Shown: positions 13,016-25,200 of the stretch, one piece after another
How positions within the stretch are numbered: the stretch's first letter is position 1
Layout of the letters: every line of letters starts with the position of its first letter
Position numbers and translations under genes: made by a program
Notes under the pieces: model-generated
Databases searched by the model: none
What the model was told of the DNA's origin: nothing
Seen by the model: only the letters and a program-made list of their open reading frames with translations
NCBI GenBank assembly: GCA_012932295.1
Contig: JAAONU010000014.1
Span: forward strand, 40,966,770-41,030,769
Length of the DNA: 64,000 bases
Source: Cyclina sinensis
Taxonomy: Eukaryota; Mollusca; Bivalvia; Venerida; Veneridae
Reading direction: 5' to 3'

Positions 13016-14640
13016 ATGAACTGGAAACAAACAATCAATTTATTCATTAAACAGGCTCATATACCAGATGAAAGAATGCGAATTGATCTTGAAGCGGAAT
13101 GTGCTGCAATGTATGTGTTTACCAAAGAGTTACCTGCTATTGATGAAATGTCACCTGGTGAAAAGTCAATGAAAATAGGATCGTCTTACATAATAATTGA
13201 TCTTGGAGGTACTGTAATTTCTGTTAGATACTTTTAGAGCAAACTGTAGTTTTTCTCAGTTTGGTCGATTTCATTTTCAGATATATTGTAAAAACAGTAA
13301 AATTTACAACACTCATCGAACGTGAACATCGTTCCTGTGTGGCAGACTTAAGTCATAATTCTATATCTTTTTCCACGTCTGGCGATTTTTGTAATTTTGA
13401 CAGATAATCAATTTTGGACGATAAGTCACAAGACACTTGCTTAGCCAGTTGTACTTTCACTTCTTTGAATTTCAAATGCAAATAGATTTCCGGTTCTTGT
13501 TAAATACTTTCTTGTTTCAGTATATCAATATTAACTTTTGTGGTGAATTGCCTTTATGCTGCTGCTCATCGAGTGATTGACGACTGTCAGTTTAAAGAGA
13601 TAATGATCCCTGACGGAGGGCCATTGGGCGCTTAAAATATCAATATGAAATTTGAGCAGTGTTTGCTGAAACTCATTGGAGATCAAGCCTTCAGTTGCTT
13701 TCAAGATGGGGATATGTGTGATTATTTAAACATACAGCGTAACTTTGAAAATATAAAATGTGCTTTTACAGGAAGGGAAGGCCAAACACGTGAGGTTACG
13801 GCTTCCAAAATCATTGCATCAGATACATAAAAAGCAATAAAGAATCACTCTCTGAGTCTGTCAGTCGGATGGCTTATTCTAAAGATGTTGAGATTACTGA
13901 CAATGAAATTGAAAACGGTACTTATTAGAAGTTTCTTCGAAGACACAGTTGACGCTATCCCTTCGACGGTAGATCTGTATTAGCAAACATTTCAGAGAAA
14001 TTTTATACATCATTTGTGTTGCCGGCTTTACAGACAATCACATACTGAAGCAAGCGTTTCATGCAAAATATTCGAAAAAAAAAAACTATTATCATCCCTC
14101 AGGAGGCTGTAACGGCAATTATGAAGAGAGCAATTATTTTTGCTAGGGAGCGGCCGGTGAAGTGACGAAAAATACAGCAAACAAATGGTTTAGACCGGAA
14201 TGGATGTTTTAACCCAAAAATTCATGATTAAAAAAGCGAGAAGAAACAGACGACGGGTCTGACTGTCTGGCATTTTAAGAAAATTAATCGAAAATGGAGA
14301 CTAAGTTTTATATGACAATCCAACACAAGTAAATGAGGCATACGTCAAATCAAAGTACGAAATGATCATCGATTTCCTGTTTTACAAGTCAGATATCAAA
14401 TCTTTGCCAGATCTGTTGATGACATCTGATGCCGTCTAATCGGCACAATGAGAGTACATTTTGGTGGAAGAGATGTTAAAACTCTAGAGATAAGTGTAAA
14501 GCTGAAGGTTTATTTTGCAGACACTGACCTGACTCCTGAAGTAGAAGATGACATCGGAACAAAAGTGAAGTGAGCTTTAAAATTGTCCGAAGAAACACAA
14601 GATCAAGTCTTTCATATGTGTCAGTGTCAGAAAAACGTTA
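13016..14640 (+). pseudogene. HSPA12-like (divergent HSP70) pseudogene
   Basis: Blocks of the HSPA12 family of divergent HSP70 ATPases lie in order. 13016-13233 has HIPDERMRIDLEAECAAMYV (the ALEPEAA region) and then YIIIDLGGTV, the phosphate-2 loop with one glycine codon lost (normally DLGGGT). 13600-13830 has PDGGPLGA, a stop, then NINMKFEQCLLKLIG and DYLNIQRNFENIK, matching the SGGPWGG..V..F..FL block. 14095-14155 has TIIIPQEAVTAIMKRAIIFA, the adenosine-site IPQEA block. 14450-14575 is a C-terminal tail starting MRVHFGGRDVKTLEISVK. The in-frame stop after GPLGA, further stops and frame shifts, and the missing 5' lobe show it is dead. HSPA12-type genes are known to be greatly expanded in bivalves; this is a local casualty. 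Family assignment is from motifs only. Confidence 0.75.
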
Positions 14641-14649
14641 CAGTGATCT

Positions 14650-16057
14650 AGATTCATTGTAATCAGAAATATGTTTCGAAAAATCCGATCCAAGGAGTGA
14701 ATGGACCATGATAATAATGCCCGTGCGTCCGTTCGACTTTACTTGATAGTGCGGTGACACACGCTAAAAAGATGGAACTACAGTTTAAACTTCAGATAGG
14801 GGACTGTACGGCGCAAGAACTGGATCCCTAATTTATCTCGTTTTCACATAATCTCTCCTTTTCTCTTATAGTTTTCTTGAGTATAGAGTGAATATATTTA
14901 AAATTACTTTATCATACAGGACTCTGAGAGGGGTAGCAAATATCACATTACATATAAAAAACGTTCAGTTCGTCCTATTTTTATCAAATGACAAATAGTA
15001 TTTTGGCGCGGAGCTGCAAAAACCGCTATACCACCTACCTGCATCGGCCATTTAGAATGACATGCGCATCAAAGTTATCTTATTTGTAATAATCATTACT
15101 GCTACTTCAAACACTCCTTACCGGCACTACCAGGATTCTATCTAAAGACCTCTTTTTCCAGGTCCGGCTGTTTTACACTCTCAGGAATGAAGATGAAAAG
15201 TATGTGAATGAAAATCATATATTTTTCATAAAAAAAATGGTCACCATACAATTTTACAGAAACAATTGCATCGTGTAGTTTACATCATATCTGTTACTGC
15301 AAATTAATATAACGAAAACAAAAGATAATTGCTTAAGAAACATTTATACTTAGGAAACACCTAGACAAACACGCAACACTGATAAAACGCAATTTCCGAA
15401 AGTGAAAGGTCTAGGACTTTCCAGAAGCTCCATGTTTGGTCGTGTTTGACTTCATTTATCTAAATTTAAATGTACTTCCATTTTTGGCCCAGTACATTTC
15501 GCAATATTAGTTAGTTTAAATTCTGAATACATAATAAAAAACATTACATTGGGTATAGAGAAATATCCTGATTAATCGTCCGAGCATGTTATAAAAACAG
15601 ATATTTAAACTTAGAACCTGCGGCTATATGTCAATCAGTTATAACAATATACATGTATTTGAATATAATACCAGATTAGTCTAAGACCACTGGATTCCAA
15701 ATAAAATTTAAATCTGTATATGTAAACCTATATTATATAACTGTGTAAATATGTCACATCATTCTAATAAGAAAATACAGTATTTCATTGGTAAATGGTA
15801 ATGTGAAAATATGAATGACTAAAGAAACAATGCTGCTCTGTCTGTCGATTCAGTATGTTATTCAGACATATCACATAAATAGAGATGTCATAAATTTGGC
15901 GGTAAAATATACTATGTAAGTCTTATCTGCTGATAAGCAAATATGAGAAACATTCTTTACAATAGTATTGTTTGATTCCTGTTCAAATGAATAAGCCACT
16001 CAAATGGTTATTTGCCCGTTTCAACAGCTGTCTCTTAGAACGAAGTTTAAATTTTAG
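14650..16057. other. Intergenic stretch between the HSP70-like relic and ACSF2 3' end
   Basis: It is AT-rich, with no open frame over 60 codons and no inverted ends that I can find. It probably holds transcription ends of ACSF2 and decayed sequence. Confidence 0.4.
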
Positions 16058-16063
16058 TTTATT
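16058..16063 (-). terminator. ACSF2 polyadenylation signal AATAAA
   Basis: A canonical AATAAA on the minus strand lies 52 bp beyond the ACSF2 stop codon, giving a very short 3' UTR. Confidence 0.6.
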
Positions 16064-16114
16064 AACACACCTGACACTGCCTCTTCAATCCTGCTAATTT
16101 GTTACAATAAAAAG

Positions 16115-16249
16115 CTATCTGAGGACATGTTCCAATCCGAGTGATTTTGTTGCTTCCTCCCGAATCTTGAATTTTTGCACCTTTCCAGTTACTGTCAATG
16201 GGAAGTTTTTTACAAATTGGACATACTTTGGCACTTTAAACTTTGCAAT
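16115..16249 (-). CDS. ACSF2: ACSF2 exon 15 (C-terminus)
   Basis: Reads [20 protein letters not shown] then [20 protein letters not shown] and HVLR, stop TAG. It holds the A10 motif with the catalytic lysine of the adenylation half-reaction. Confidence 0.95.
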   Translation of the reverse strand: MAKFKVPKYVQFVKNFPLTVTGKVQKFKIREEATKSLGLEHVLR

Positions 16250-19200
16250 CTGCAAATGAAACAAAGATTAATTCGTAGCATTTGAAATATTGTACTACTG
16301 CAGGCGTCTGTTATTATATTCTTTTTTTGTAATTACTGAATACATGTATTACATATCACACCTTTTAACCCCTATAGCAAGTTATTTTTAAATTAATTTT
16401 GAAATAACACTAAGACTTAACCTTGATAAACATGTTAACATGACACTTGATAAACAATAGAACTTGACATTTGATAAACATTTGAACATGACGCTAACAT
16501 TATTCAAATAATTCGTTCCGCTAACATACATGTAATTTAATCATTTCCACATTTCAAGATTATGAAACACTGTGTACAACACAATGTACAATGTTTTCAA
16601 AATTTGCTATTTTTGTACATGTCTGGACAAATGTCTGTACTGTATGCCGAAAATACATTTTCCTTAACCAAGGAAGAAATTGAAAACATATTTCAGATAA
16701 AGATAAAGTCATTGAACCAATAAGAACTTCTTAAAACAGCTTAAGAAATTATACTAAATTTCAACAAGCATCTATAGAGATAGTTTATCGTAAACCTTGT
16801 CAGAAAAAAGCATATCTTTCTACCTTTTCCTTACAGAATTGTCGAATTTCCTCTTCTGTTGCTGTTTCGCCATCTTTCAGCTTTACCCAAGCACAAATCT
16901 GCTCCCCAAGTCGCTTGTCTGGTACACCAACAACCTAATAGTTAAAAAGTACCTAATTTCAGAGTCGATCATCCAATTTCAAATGTAACATAATACTTTT
17001 GCGCTAAGCTTAAAATAACTTTTTAGAACAATCTAACTACATTTATTTTAATAACTATATACGGACTAACTGTCAAATTCATACTTTAACAGTGAAACAT
17101 CTGCAGTAATAAGTATAATCAATGTTACCACTTGTCCAGAATATGTTTAATGTTTCCAAAACAAATATTTTTAAAAAGACGTTTCCATTTAAGCTCATTA
17201 TATAATTAAATACTTTTTGTTGCAAAAATCAAAATGACTGAAATCGGTCACGTAGCCCATATAACGAACTCGTACTTGATTCTAACTTTCCTTACTCACT
17301 TGAACGTCCTTAATTTTTGGATGTTTGTACAAAACTTGTTCTATCTCTAATGGATAAATGTTTTCTCCTCCACGTATAATCATGTCTCTTATACGACCTG
17401 AGATCTGAACATAACCGTTCTCGTCCATAATACCCGTGTCTCTGAATATAAAAAAAAAAACATCATTTTTAGCTCCACTATTCGAAGAAAAGAAGTGGAA
17501 CTATTGTCATAACCCCCTCGTCGGCGTCGGCGTTGGTTAACCTTTTTGTTAGGGTCCATTTCTCAGAAACTATCGACGCTATTTACTTCAAATTAGGAAT
17601 ACATGTTCACAATCAAAATGCAACGCATTTCTCAACAGCAGATAACCCTCAAATTTATATTTTGCAAATTTATGCCCCTTTTTCAACTTAAGATTTCTTG
17701 GTTAACCTTTTTGTTAATGTCTTTTTCTCAAAAAGTGTCAAAGACATTCCATTCATACTTGGAATACTTGATCATCAGCAAAACCCCAGCAAAGATTACT
17801 GGTACCCATGTCGCTGGGATCAAAGATAGCCCCGTCTCAGGGGTCACTTGATTTTGCTTATACTTATATAAAGGAAAAATCTTCTTAAGCCTGGAAATAA
17901 ACTATTAACTTACATGGGATGGATAAGTACTTGCCATCCTCTTACTCCCCCGTCCCCTCCGGGGGTTACCACCCATAATTTTTTCATTATAATTATCTTT
18001 TGTATATATGTAGGTACTTGACCCCACCGTGTTTGAGACCCCTCTTGTTACCCCCCCCCCCCCCACATCCGAAGAAAAAAACATTTTTCAAAATATCTAG
18101 GTATGAAGTTACTTGACTCCTGCTCCCCCCCCCCCCACTTCTTTTCACTGGTCAAAGAAAAATGTCCTTTGTGTAATCACTACATTTATTTTACGACATT
18201 TAAATGAAATATTCAATTTACAGCGGTATACACTTATCTATTGAAAAGTTTGAAGTCAACTGAAAGATCACTTAGAATTTATTAGGCACCAGCTAGATTC
18301 ATTCTCTTCTTTCTTTACGCCGTGAAGCAACTATTATTAATCTCCCTTGATGTTTACCTCCCTTTAAATGAAAACCACAACTGACCCCAAATCAGTCTTG
18401 GTGGAATTCGAGTTCAAGAGCACATGAGACAATAACAAAAGGAAATGCCAAACGTTTTGCCAAAAGAAACTTTGTCTGTTATGTCTTGCAAGTTTTTAAA
18501 AAAAATAAAAAGGAGCAGAAACTACCTAGTCTAAGATCATAAAACAGGTGCTGCATACAAACTACAATAATGTGCGTAATGGTTTTGCTTGCAGGTAACA
18601 TTTTTACATGTACTCCTTACCCAGTACGATACCATCGGTCTGGCAAACATACTTCACGTGTTTTTTCTTCATCTGCCCAATACTCGAGCATTGTTGTATA
18701 CCCTCTCGTGCACAATTCCCCAATAGTACCAATAGGAACTATCTTGCAGTCTTCGTCGACAATCTTTGCCTTCAATAAAAGCCTTATAAAATAGTTTTGG
18801 TGAAACAATCATTTATCTATATTTCGAATATAGTCGTCAGCTCGTTAATTGGGCTTAATCAAAAGACCTGTTGTGAGTGTAAGGTTACAACTGACTTAAA
18901 TCCTGTGACCTTACCAACAAAGCTCTAGAGGTGCACACTGCTTGTCTAAAAGGACTATTTGCAGTTTAATGTTAGATACAAAACCGGAAATCAAAATGAA
19001 TTAACAAAATGATAATGAGATTTCATCATGAAAATCGCTTATGTCAAGGTGTCAATTGACAATTCAAGTACAGCAGGTAAACTGAATACATTAATATTAG
19101 TCTTTATATAGAGAGTTGTTGTATCAATTTTGGGTTGAACGCTATTCCTTAAAAGAGAACGCATTCTTACTTTTTTGCTATAAACATTTACCCACTAATG

Positions 19201-22200
19201 CCTAGTGTCTACAAAAGAAGATATTTGCAAACAGTGCAGACTCAGATCAAACGCCGCAATTTGCGGCATCTGATCAAGGTTTTCACTATTTGCATAAATG
19301 ACTTCTTTAACTAAATGGAATAAAATTGAAAATTCATACCAGAAGCCCTTTCAATTGAAAATGAACTCGTCTAACAGACAAGGCATAATCCATAAGGGAT
19401 AAATGGGTTAAGAAAACATTTAAGAACGTATTTTCTTCTTTAAAGTGATGAATTATTTTTCATTTTAAAGAAAATTAGCAAATAAAATTAATTATTCAGT
19501 ATATGATAAGGGTATGTCCCTTTCAATATAACAACGTGGTAGCCCCACAATTTCAGTTGAACACAGAAAAGTTGTGATTCACAGTCCTTTCGTCTGCTAC
19601 TGAAACCCTAAACAAGTACCGTATCAGTCCTGCTAATTCTTATTACTAGGTTACATTTCTTTACTTAACTTTATACAAACTACAACAACAATTTGTCGGA
19701 CATGCATGAATTAAGAAGTATGTCTGTGTGGAAGCGTTGTACGGATCATCAGCTTTTGAATTATCTAAACCAAACCTGAGTTAATAATGTTCATTTTTCC
19801 TGTTATTTTGGCGAAAAACTTTTCTAGAATTAGTAACAATGACATTTCTTTTCTAACGCCGTTACCTATGAGTCTTAGTTTGTGTATCGTCGGTATTGGT
19901 TGCCCATATGACAGACGGCCCCTGCAGAGGTTAAGGGGGACAGTGCAAGATACAGAAGCATCCAATTCCCGAGACACCCTTGGTTCTTTGCATGCTCAGA
20001 GTATAGCACTGCTACATTGAACCTCGGCTTAATGTCTCATTCTAAAAACAATTAGTGGTGGAGATCGAACTCGCGACCCCTAGATTACCAGTGTAGTGCG
20101 TTTCCACTGGACCACTGATCCGCTCCCCTACCAATGATTTTGCTCAGTGATTTTTATAGGTACCTCGACATGAGGATGGGCTGTTCCAACAGTTGAGACA
20201 CGTTTGTCTATCGGGTCATTTCTATTGCTCTGGAAAGTTACAGGACTGTTCTCTGTGGTTCCATAACATACCTGTAAAACATTTACTCTGAGTATCAACT
20301 CACCTGTAATATTTTATAACCAATATCTAAGGGTGACTTATATCTTAATCATTCACAGTAAAATAAGATGTTTTAAACAAACAGAAAAAATGTGTCATAG
20401 TGAAATCTTCGTTGTTTTGAACACTTTCTATACCAAAACAAAGAATAGATAGGCCTGATATGGTTAACATAAAAAGGGATTGATACTTTTGGTAAAAATG
20501 ACAACAGACTGAAATTTTCTACTTCTGCAGGTTGTTATTGACGGCTCTTTCTTATGACATTTTTCACAAAGTGCACTTTCCGTGTAAAGAAAAACGTAAA
20601 TCTGGGGACTTCCTACCGTTACTTCGTCCATGTGCATTTTAGCAATTACTTGTTTCATTGTTTCAATGGGACACGGTGATCCGGCCATAATACCGGTGTA
20701 CAGAGTTGAAAGGTCAAACTTGTCGAATTCTGGATGGTTCAACATGTCAATAAACATTGTCGGTACGCCGTATAAAGCTGTACATCTGTAAAATAAGCCT
20801 AGATCTGCATTACATAATGTTGATGAACGTAAAGTAAAAAATATTGAAGAAGACATAATTTCATTGTATGAAAAAAAAATGGATACATAAACACAAATCA
20901 CACAGTTGCTATTACAACAGTTAACTAACTTTTCTCAGCTACTTGGGTAGATCTTACTTTTATAGAAACAAAATTATCTCATAAAAATAAATGAATTTTA
21001 GACTCACAATGTTTTCTCCCCTTATGCCTATTATTTTTTAATTTGATCAACACTTAAGACAATTGACAGCCAGGAACAGAATTAACCAAGACATCACTAT
21101 GACTACAATCACCATAAATACTCTTATTTTATTTAAACTATTTTTGTCTTATCATTATTGTTGTTGTTATTACAATTATTATCACTATTTTTGTAACTAT
21201 TATTTTTATCGTTAGTATTATCATAATTATTATCATTATTATTGACAATGGTGATGGGGGTGATGGTGATAATGTTGATGATGATGATGGTTTTATGTTA
21301 TTGCCATTATTAGTATCTTACTTTTCTTGAGAAACAGCTGTAAGTGCCGTGGTGGGATCGAATCCTGGTGAAGGAAATACACAAGTGGCGCCGTGGTTTG
21401 GGGTCTGTAAGCTTGCCAAAACCATTCCAAAACAGTGATAGAGTGGCACAGGGCAACAGATCCGAGCTTGCTGCAAGCAGAAAATATACGAATCTGAAGT
21501 CGCAAAAAGTTGCAATATCAAATTACATATAGTGCTGTTAAATTCTGGCTCTGGTCTGAAAATTGGTCCCGCCAGGGTTGTCATGGGTTTTCCTTAAATG
21601 TGTATCGTAAATATTTAAAAACATCTTCTTCTCTGACACCCCAAGGGCTCGAGCTTAAACATTTGGCATGTGGTCTAGTGGTCCTTTATCAAAATTGTTC
21701 AAATTATTATCAATGGGTCAACATTGACAAAGCCCTAGGGGTCATTGGTTTTCCTTTTGTGCATTTTAGTAAAACCTTCATAAATCTTCTGAAACCCCAA
21801 GGGCTAGAGCTTAGATATGTTTTACATGAACCATCGTCGAGTGGACCTCTACCAAGATTGTTCAAATTATGGCTCTGGCGTCAAAATTTGCCTTGCCCCG
21901 TGGATCTTGGGTTTTCCTTATATGTATGTAGCAAAACGTTTAAAAATCTTATTCTTTGAAACCCTAATGGCCAGAGCTTTGATATCTGGCATGAAACATC
22001 GTCTAGTTGATACCAAGATTGTTTAAATTATTGCTCTGGGGAATAAATTGGCCCCGCCCTGGGGGTCATGCCCTGGGGATCATGGGTCTTTATTTCTTAA
22101 TGGATTGTCTTCATAATTGGAAAAAACTTTTTTTGACAAAATCTCTAAGGAGACCAGACTGAACATGACCTTGACTTTTAAATGACCTTCGCCTTCAATG

Positions 22201-25200
22201 TAAAATTATTGTAATTTGCAAAAATTGGCCATAACTTTGTTATTAAATGTTGGATTTGATTCATACTTGGACAAAACAAAACTTATGACAAAACCGACAT
22301 GATGAATAATTAAAGTATAATCTTGAGCTTTAAATAAATTACACATTCAAGGTCGGAATATTGAAATTTGTTTAAATTCTCAAAACTTATTTATTTATTT
22401 TCGGGTTCTATTTATGCAACAATATGAAAAAAACTGACACGTTGAATTACTCAAGTATGACCTTGACCTTTAAATGATTTTGACCCTAAAGGTCAAGCTG
22501 AATTGAATTAAGTGTATTTTGCCTAAATTGTCATAACTTTGTCACTTTTACGGCTTTTATTCATACTTAGACAAAGCAACACTTATTATAAAACCGAATT
22601 GAATTATTTAAGTATGACCTTGATCTTTATTAAACCTTGACGTTTAAGGACCAGTAATTGAATATTGCTAAAGTTTGCAACACCATGTCTGACAAAGCTG
22701 ACATGTTGAATTATTCAAGTATGACATTGACCTTGAAGTGACCTAAACCTGAAGTAATTGAATTTTGCTTAAATTGCCATAACTTTTTATGAATGGACGT
22801 ATTAGATTCATACTGGGACAAAACGACATTGAGAACAAAATAGACATGTTGAATAATTCAAACATGACCTTGACTTTTTCATGACCTTGTTGGTTATATC
22901 TTTGCTAATAATATACGAATTGTCCTCTTATTTGGCCATGACTACCATTTGGACAATACCTTCAAGAAGGATAAACTGAACTTGACTTTGACCTTTATAT
23001 GACTTTGACCTTCAAGGTCAAATTATCAAATATTGCTAAAATTAGCCACACAATTTATGACAAAATCGACATGTTGAATTATTCAAGTGTTATCGTGACC
23101 TTGACCGTCAAGGACAAGTTATTGAATTTTGCATTAATTGCAATAACTTTGTTATAAATGGACGAACTTAATTCATACTGGGATTAAAACAACACTGATA
23201 ACAAAACCAACATGTTTAATAATTCAAGGTTGACCATTGACCATGGCCTTTAAATGACTTTGACGGAGTTAAATTGGCTATATCTTTGTTAATGGTTCTA
23301 TTATATTCATAATTGGACATAAGTACCATTTGGGCAATACCTTCAAGAAGGTTAAACTGAAAATGACCTTGATCTTTATTTTACATTGACATTCAATGAC
23401 AAATTATTGAATATTGCTCAAATTGGCCAAAACTTCGTTGTTAATTGCTGGATTCGATAATTATAATTCTAAATGATGTTGCCTTTGAAAATTCTTCACG
23501 ACAATGTGCTTCCTCCGATGTTTTTGCCTTTGGGAATAAGGGAAAAGTCGAGCATGGCCCCCAGTTGCAGTGGCTGATATTCAAATTCTTGTGATAATCA
23601 CTTTCGTAAGCTTTCAGCATTTTACACCAATACCATTCTGTCCTCAGGCAAGCGAACTGGGGCAATGGCCCACTTGTTTACATTTTATTTGGAACTATTT
23701 TCTTAGCGAATGTTTAGAAACAGCTTTTAGTATAGTTCAAATAATGATAGCTACGTTTACACCCATTTATGATTGTTTTGATCACCCGTTAACATTTGAA
23801 ATAAACTTTTATTCTACGAGTTTAGGAATAATGTTAACTAAGCTCGTGAGAGGTTCACTATATGAAAGGTTCCTAAACTCATTGAATAAATGTTTATTAG
23901 AAATTAAAATTTGTGTCAGATCCTATATATAACATACTCTGTTGTGAAAATCTAGTCTCATTCCTGTGAAGAAGCTGTTGTTGACAATGTTATGATGAGA
24001 AAGAGTCGCTGCCTTTGAAACACCTGATGTACCCTGAAATGGTCAAAGTGGTCATTGACAAATACATATATTGCATGTTGGCCTAATCGCCCAGAAGAAT
24101 TTTGTCTTTCTGTCTGTGATATTTTAATTAAGTCTTGAAAATCTTAATTTTGATAATGGTTCTAATCTATAGGACCAATTGTGCTCTGGATATAATCAAA
24201 TAAATGTTACTATTCTTTTTTTAAATGTGTGGTTTCAGATGGTTCTTTTTCAATAGACATATGATAGAAATATGTAATCAAAGGCTAGACAGATGCTTTA
24301 AACTACGGAGTTGCTAACTTTGAGTACTTTCAGTCTAAATAAAATCTGCTATGTTAACAGTAAATACAGACATGCTTCTTTTGGTAAATATGCTGCAGTC
24401 GTAAAAATAGAAACCGCACTGTGTCTCTAAAGATAAAAAACTATAAGCTTTTAATTCACAAAAATCTACATGTAATAGTGTAGTGCTAACTTTAATCGGA
24501 CTTTCACTTCGTTCCAAATAAAGTTAAGTAATTCTGCGTTCCAAAAGAGCTGTGTACATTTTAGGAATTCCAGTCTTTTTGTTACGTCTATTCCATTCAC
24601 ATACGAGCGTATAAAAGTAAGCATTTACCGATGTAAATTGTACATTAATTGGCTCATCAAACTGGAGTCTGTCTTGCATATCAGCAATTTGCTTCCTGGT
24701 AGCGTCACTTCCTGCACACATGATGTCAGAAAATCGCAACGCACCTCTACGAGAAAAAGTTCATGGAAATCTCTGATTCATTTAGTAATGTAGTAACTTA
24801 AATTGTAATTAGATATGCATGTAAAAAGTCTTTTTTTCATGATTATACAGCCACTGGTCAGAAAAGCTTTTGTCAATTTGAAGAAAAAGCACTCACTGTT
24901 TTATCATATAACGCAAATGCCCAAGTTTGTCCTAATGCTGTAAAAATCTTAAATATTGGTGGATGTGGCAAGAAATTATGTTGTCACTTCAAATATTCCA
25001 ATCTAAATCAACAATAACCTTCACCTCGTATCTCTCATATTCAGTACTCCCACTGGAATGTGTGTGTTTGTAATATACAGACTGTATTTGTTGTATGGTA
25101 TAAATAAATGTAAGACGTTTGGAAAAAAGCTTTTTTTGAAGAATGGAAAACTGATGTTATTTCCTTTAAGTATAACTTACGGGAAATCACTGTCACCCAT

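Noticed and set aside
20053..20128. Functional tRNA-Thr gene
   Set aside because: It shares a long non-tRNA body with a second copy at 26246-26544, so it is a SINE head.
21510..22026. 149-codon and 69-codon open frames as a gene
   Set aside because: Both lie wholly in the tandem 145-bp bivalve repeat and restate the same peptide in each unit.
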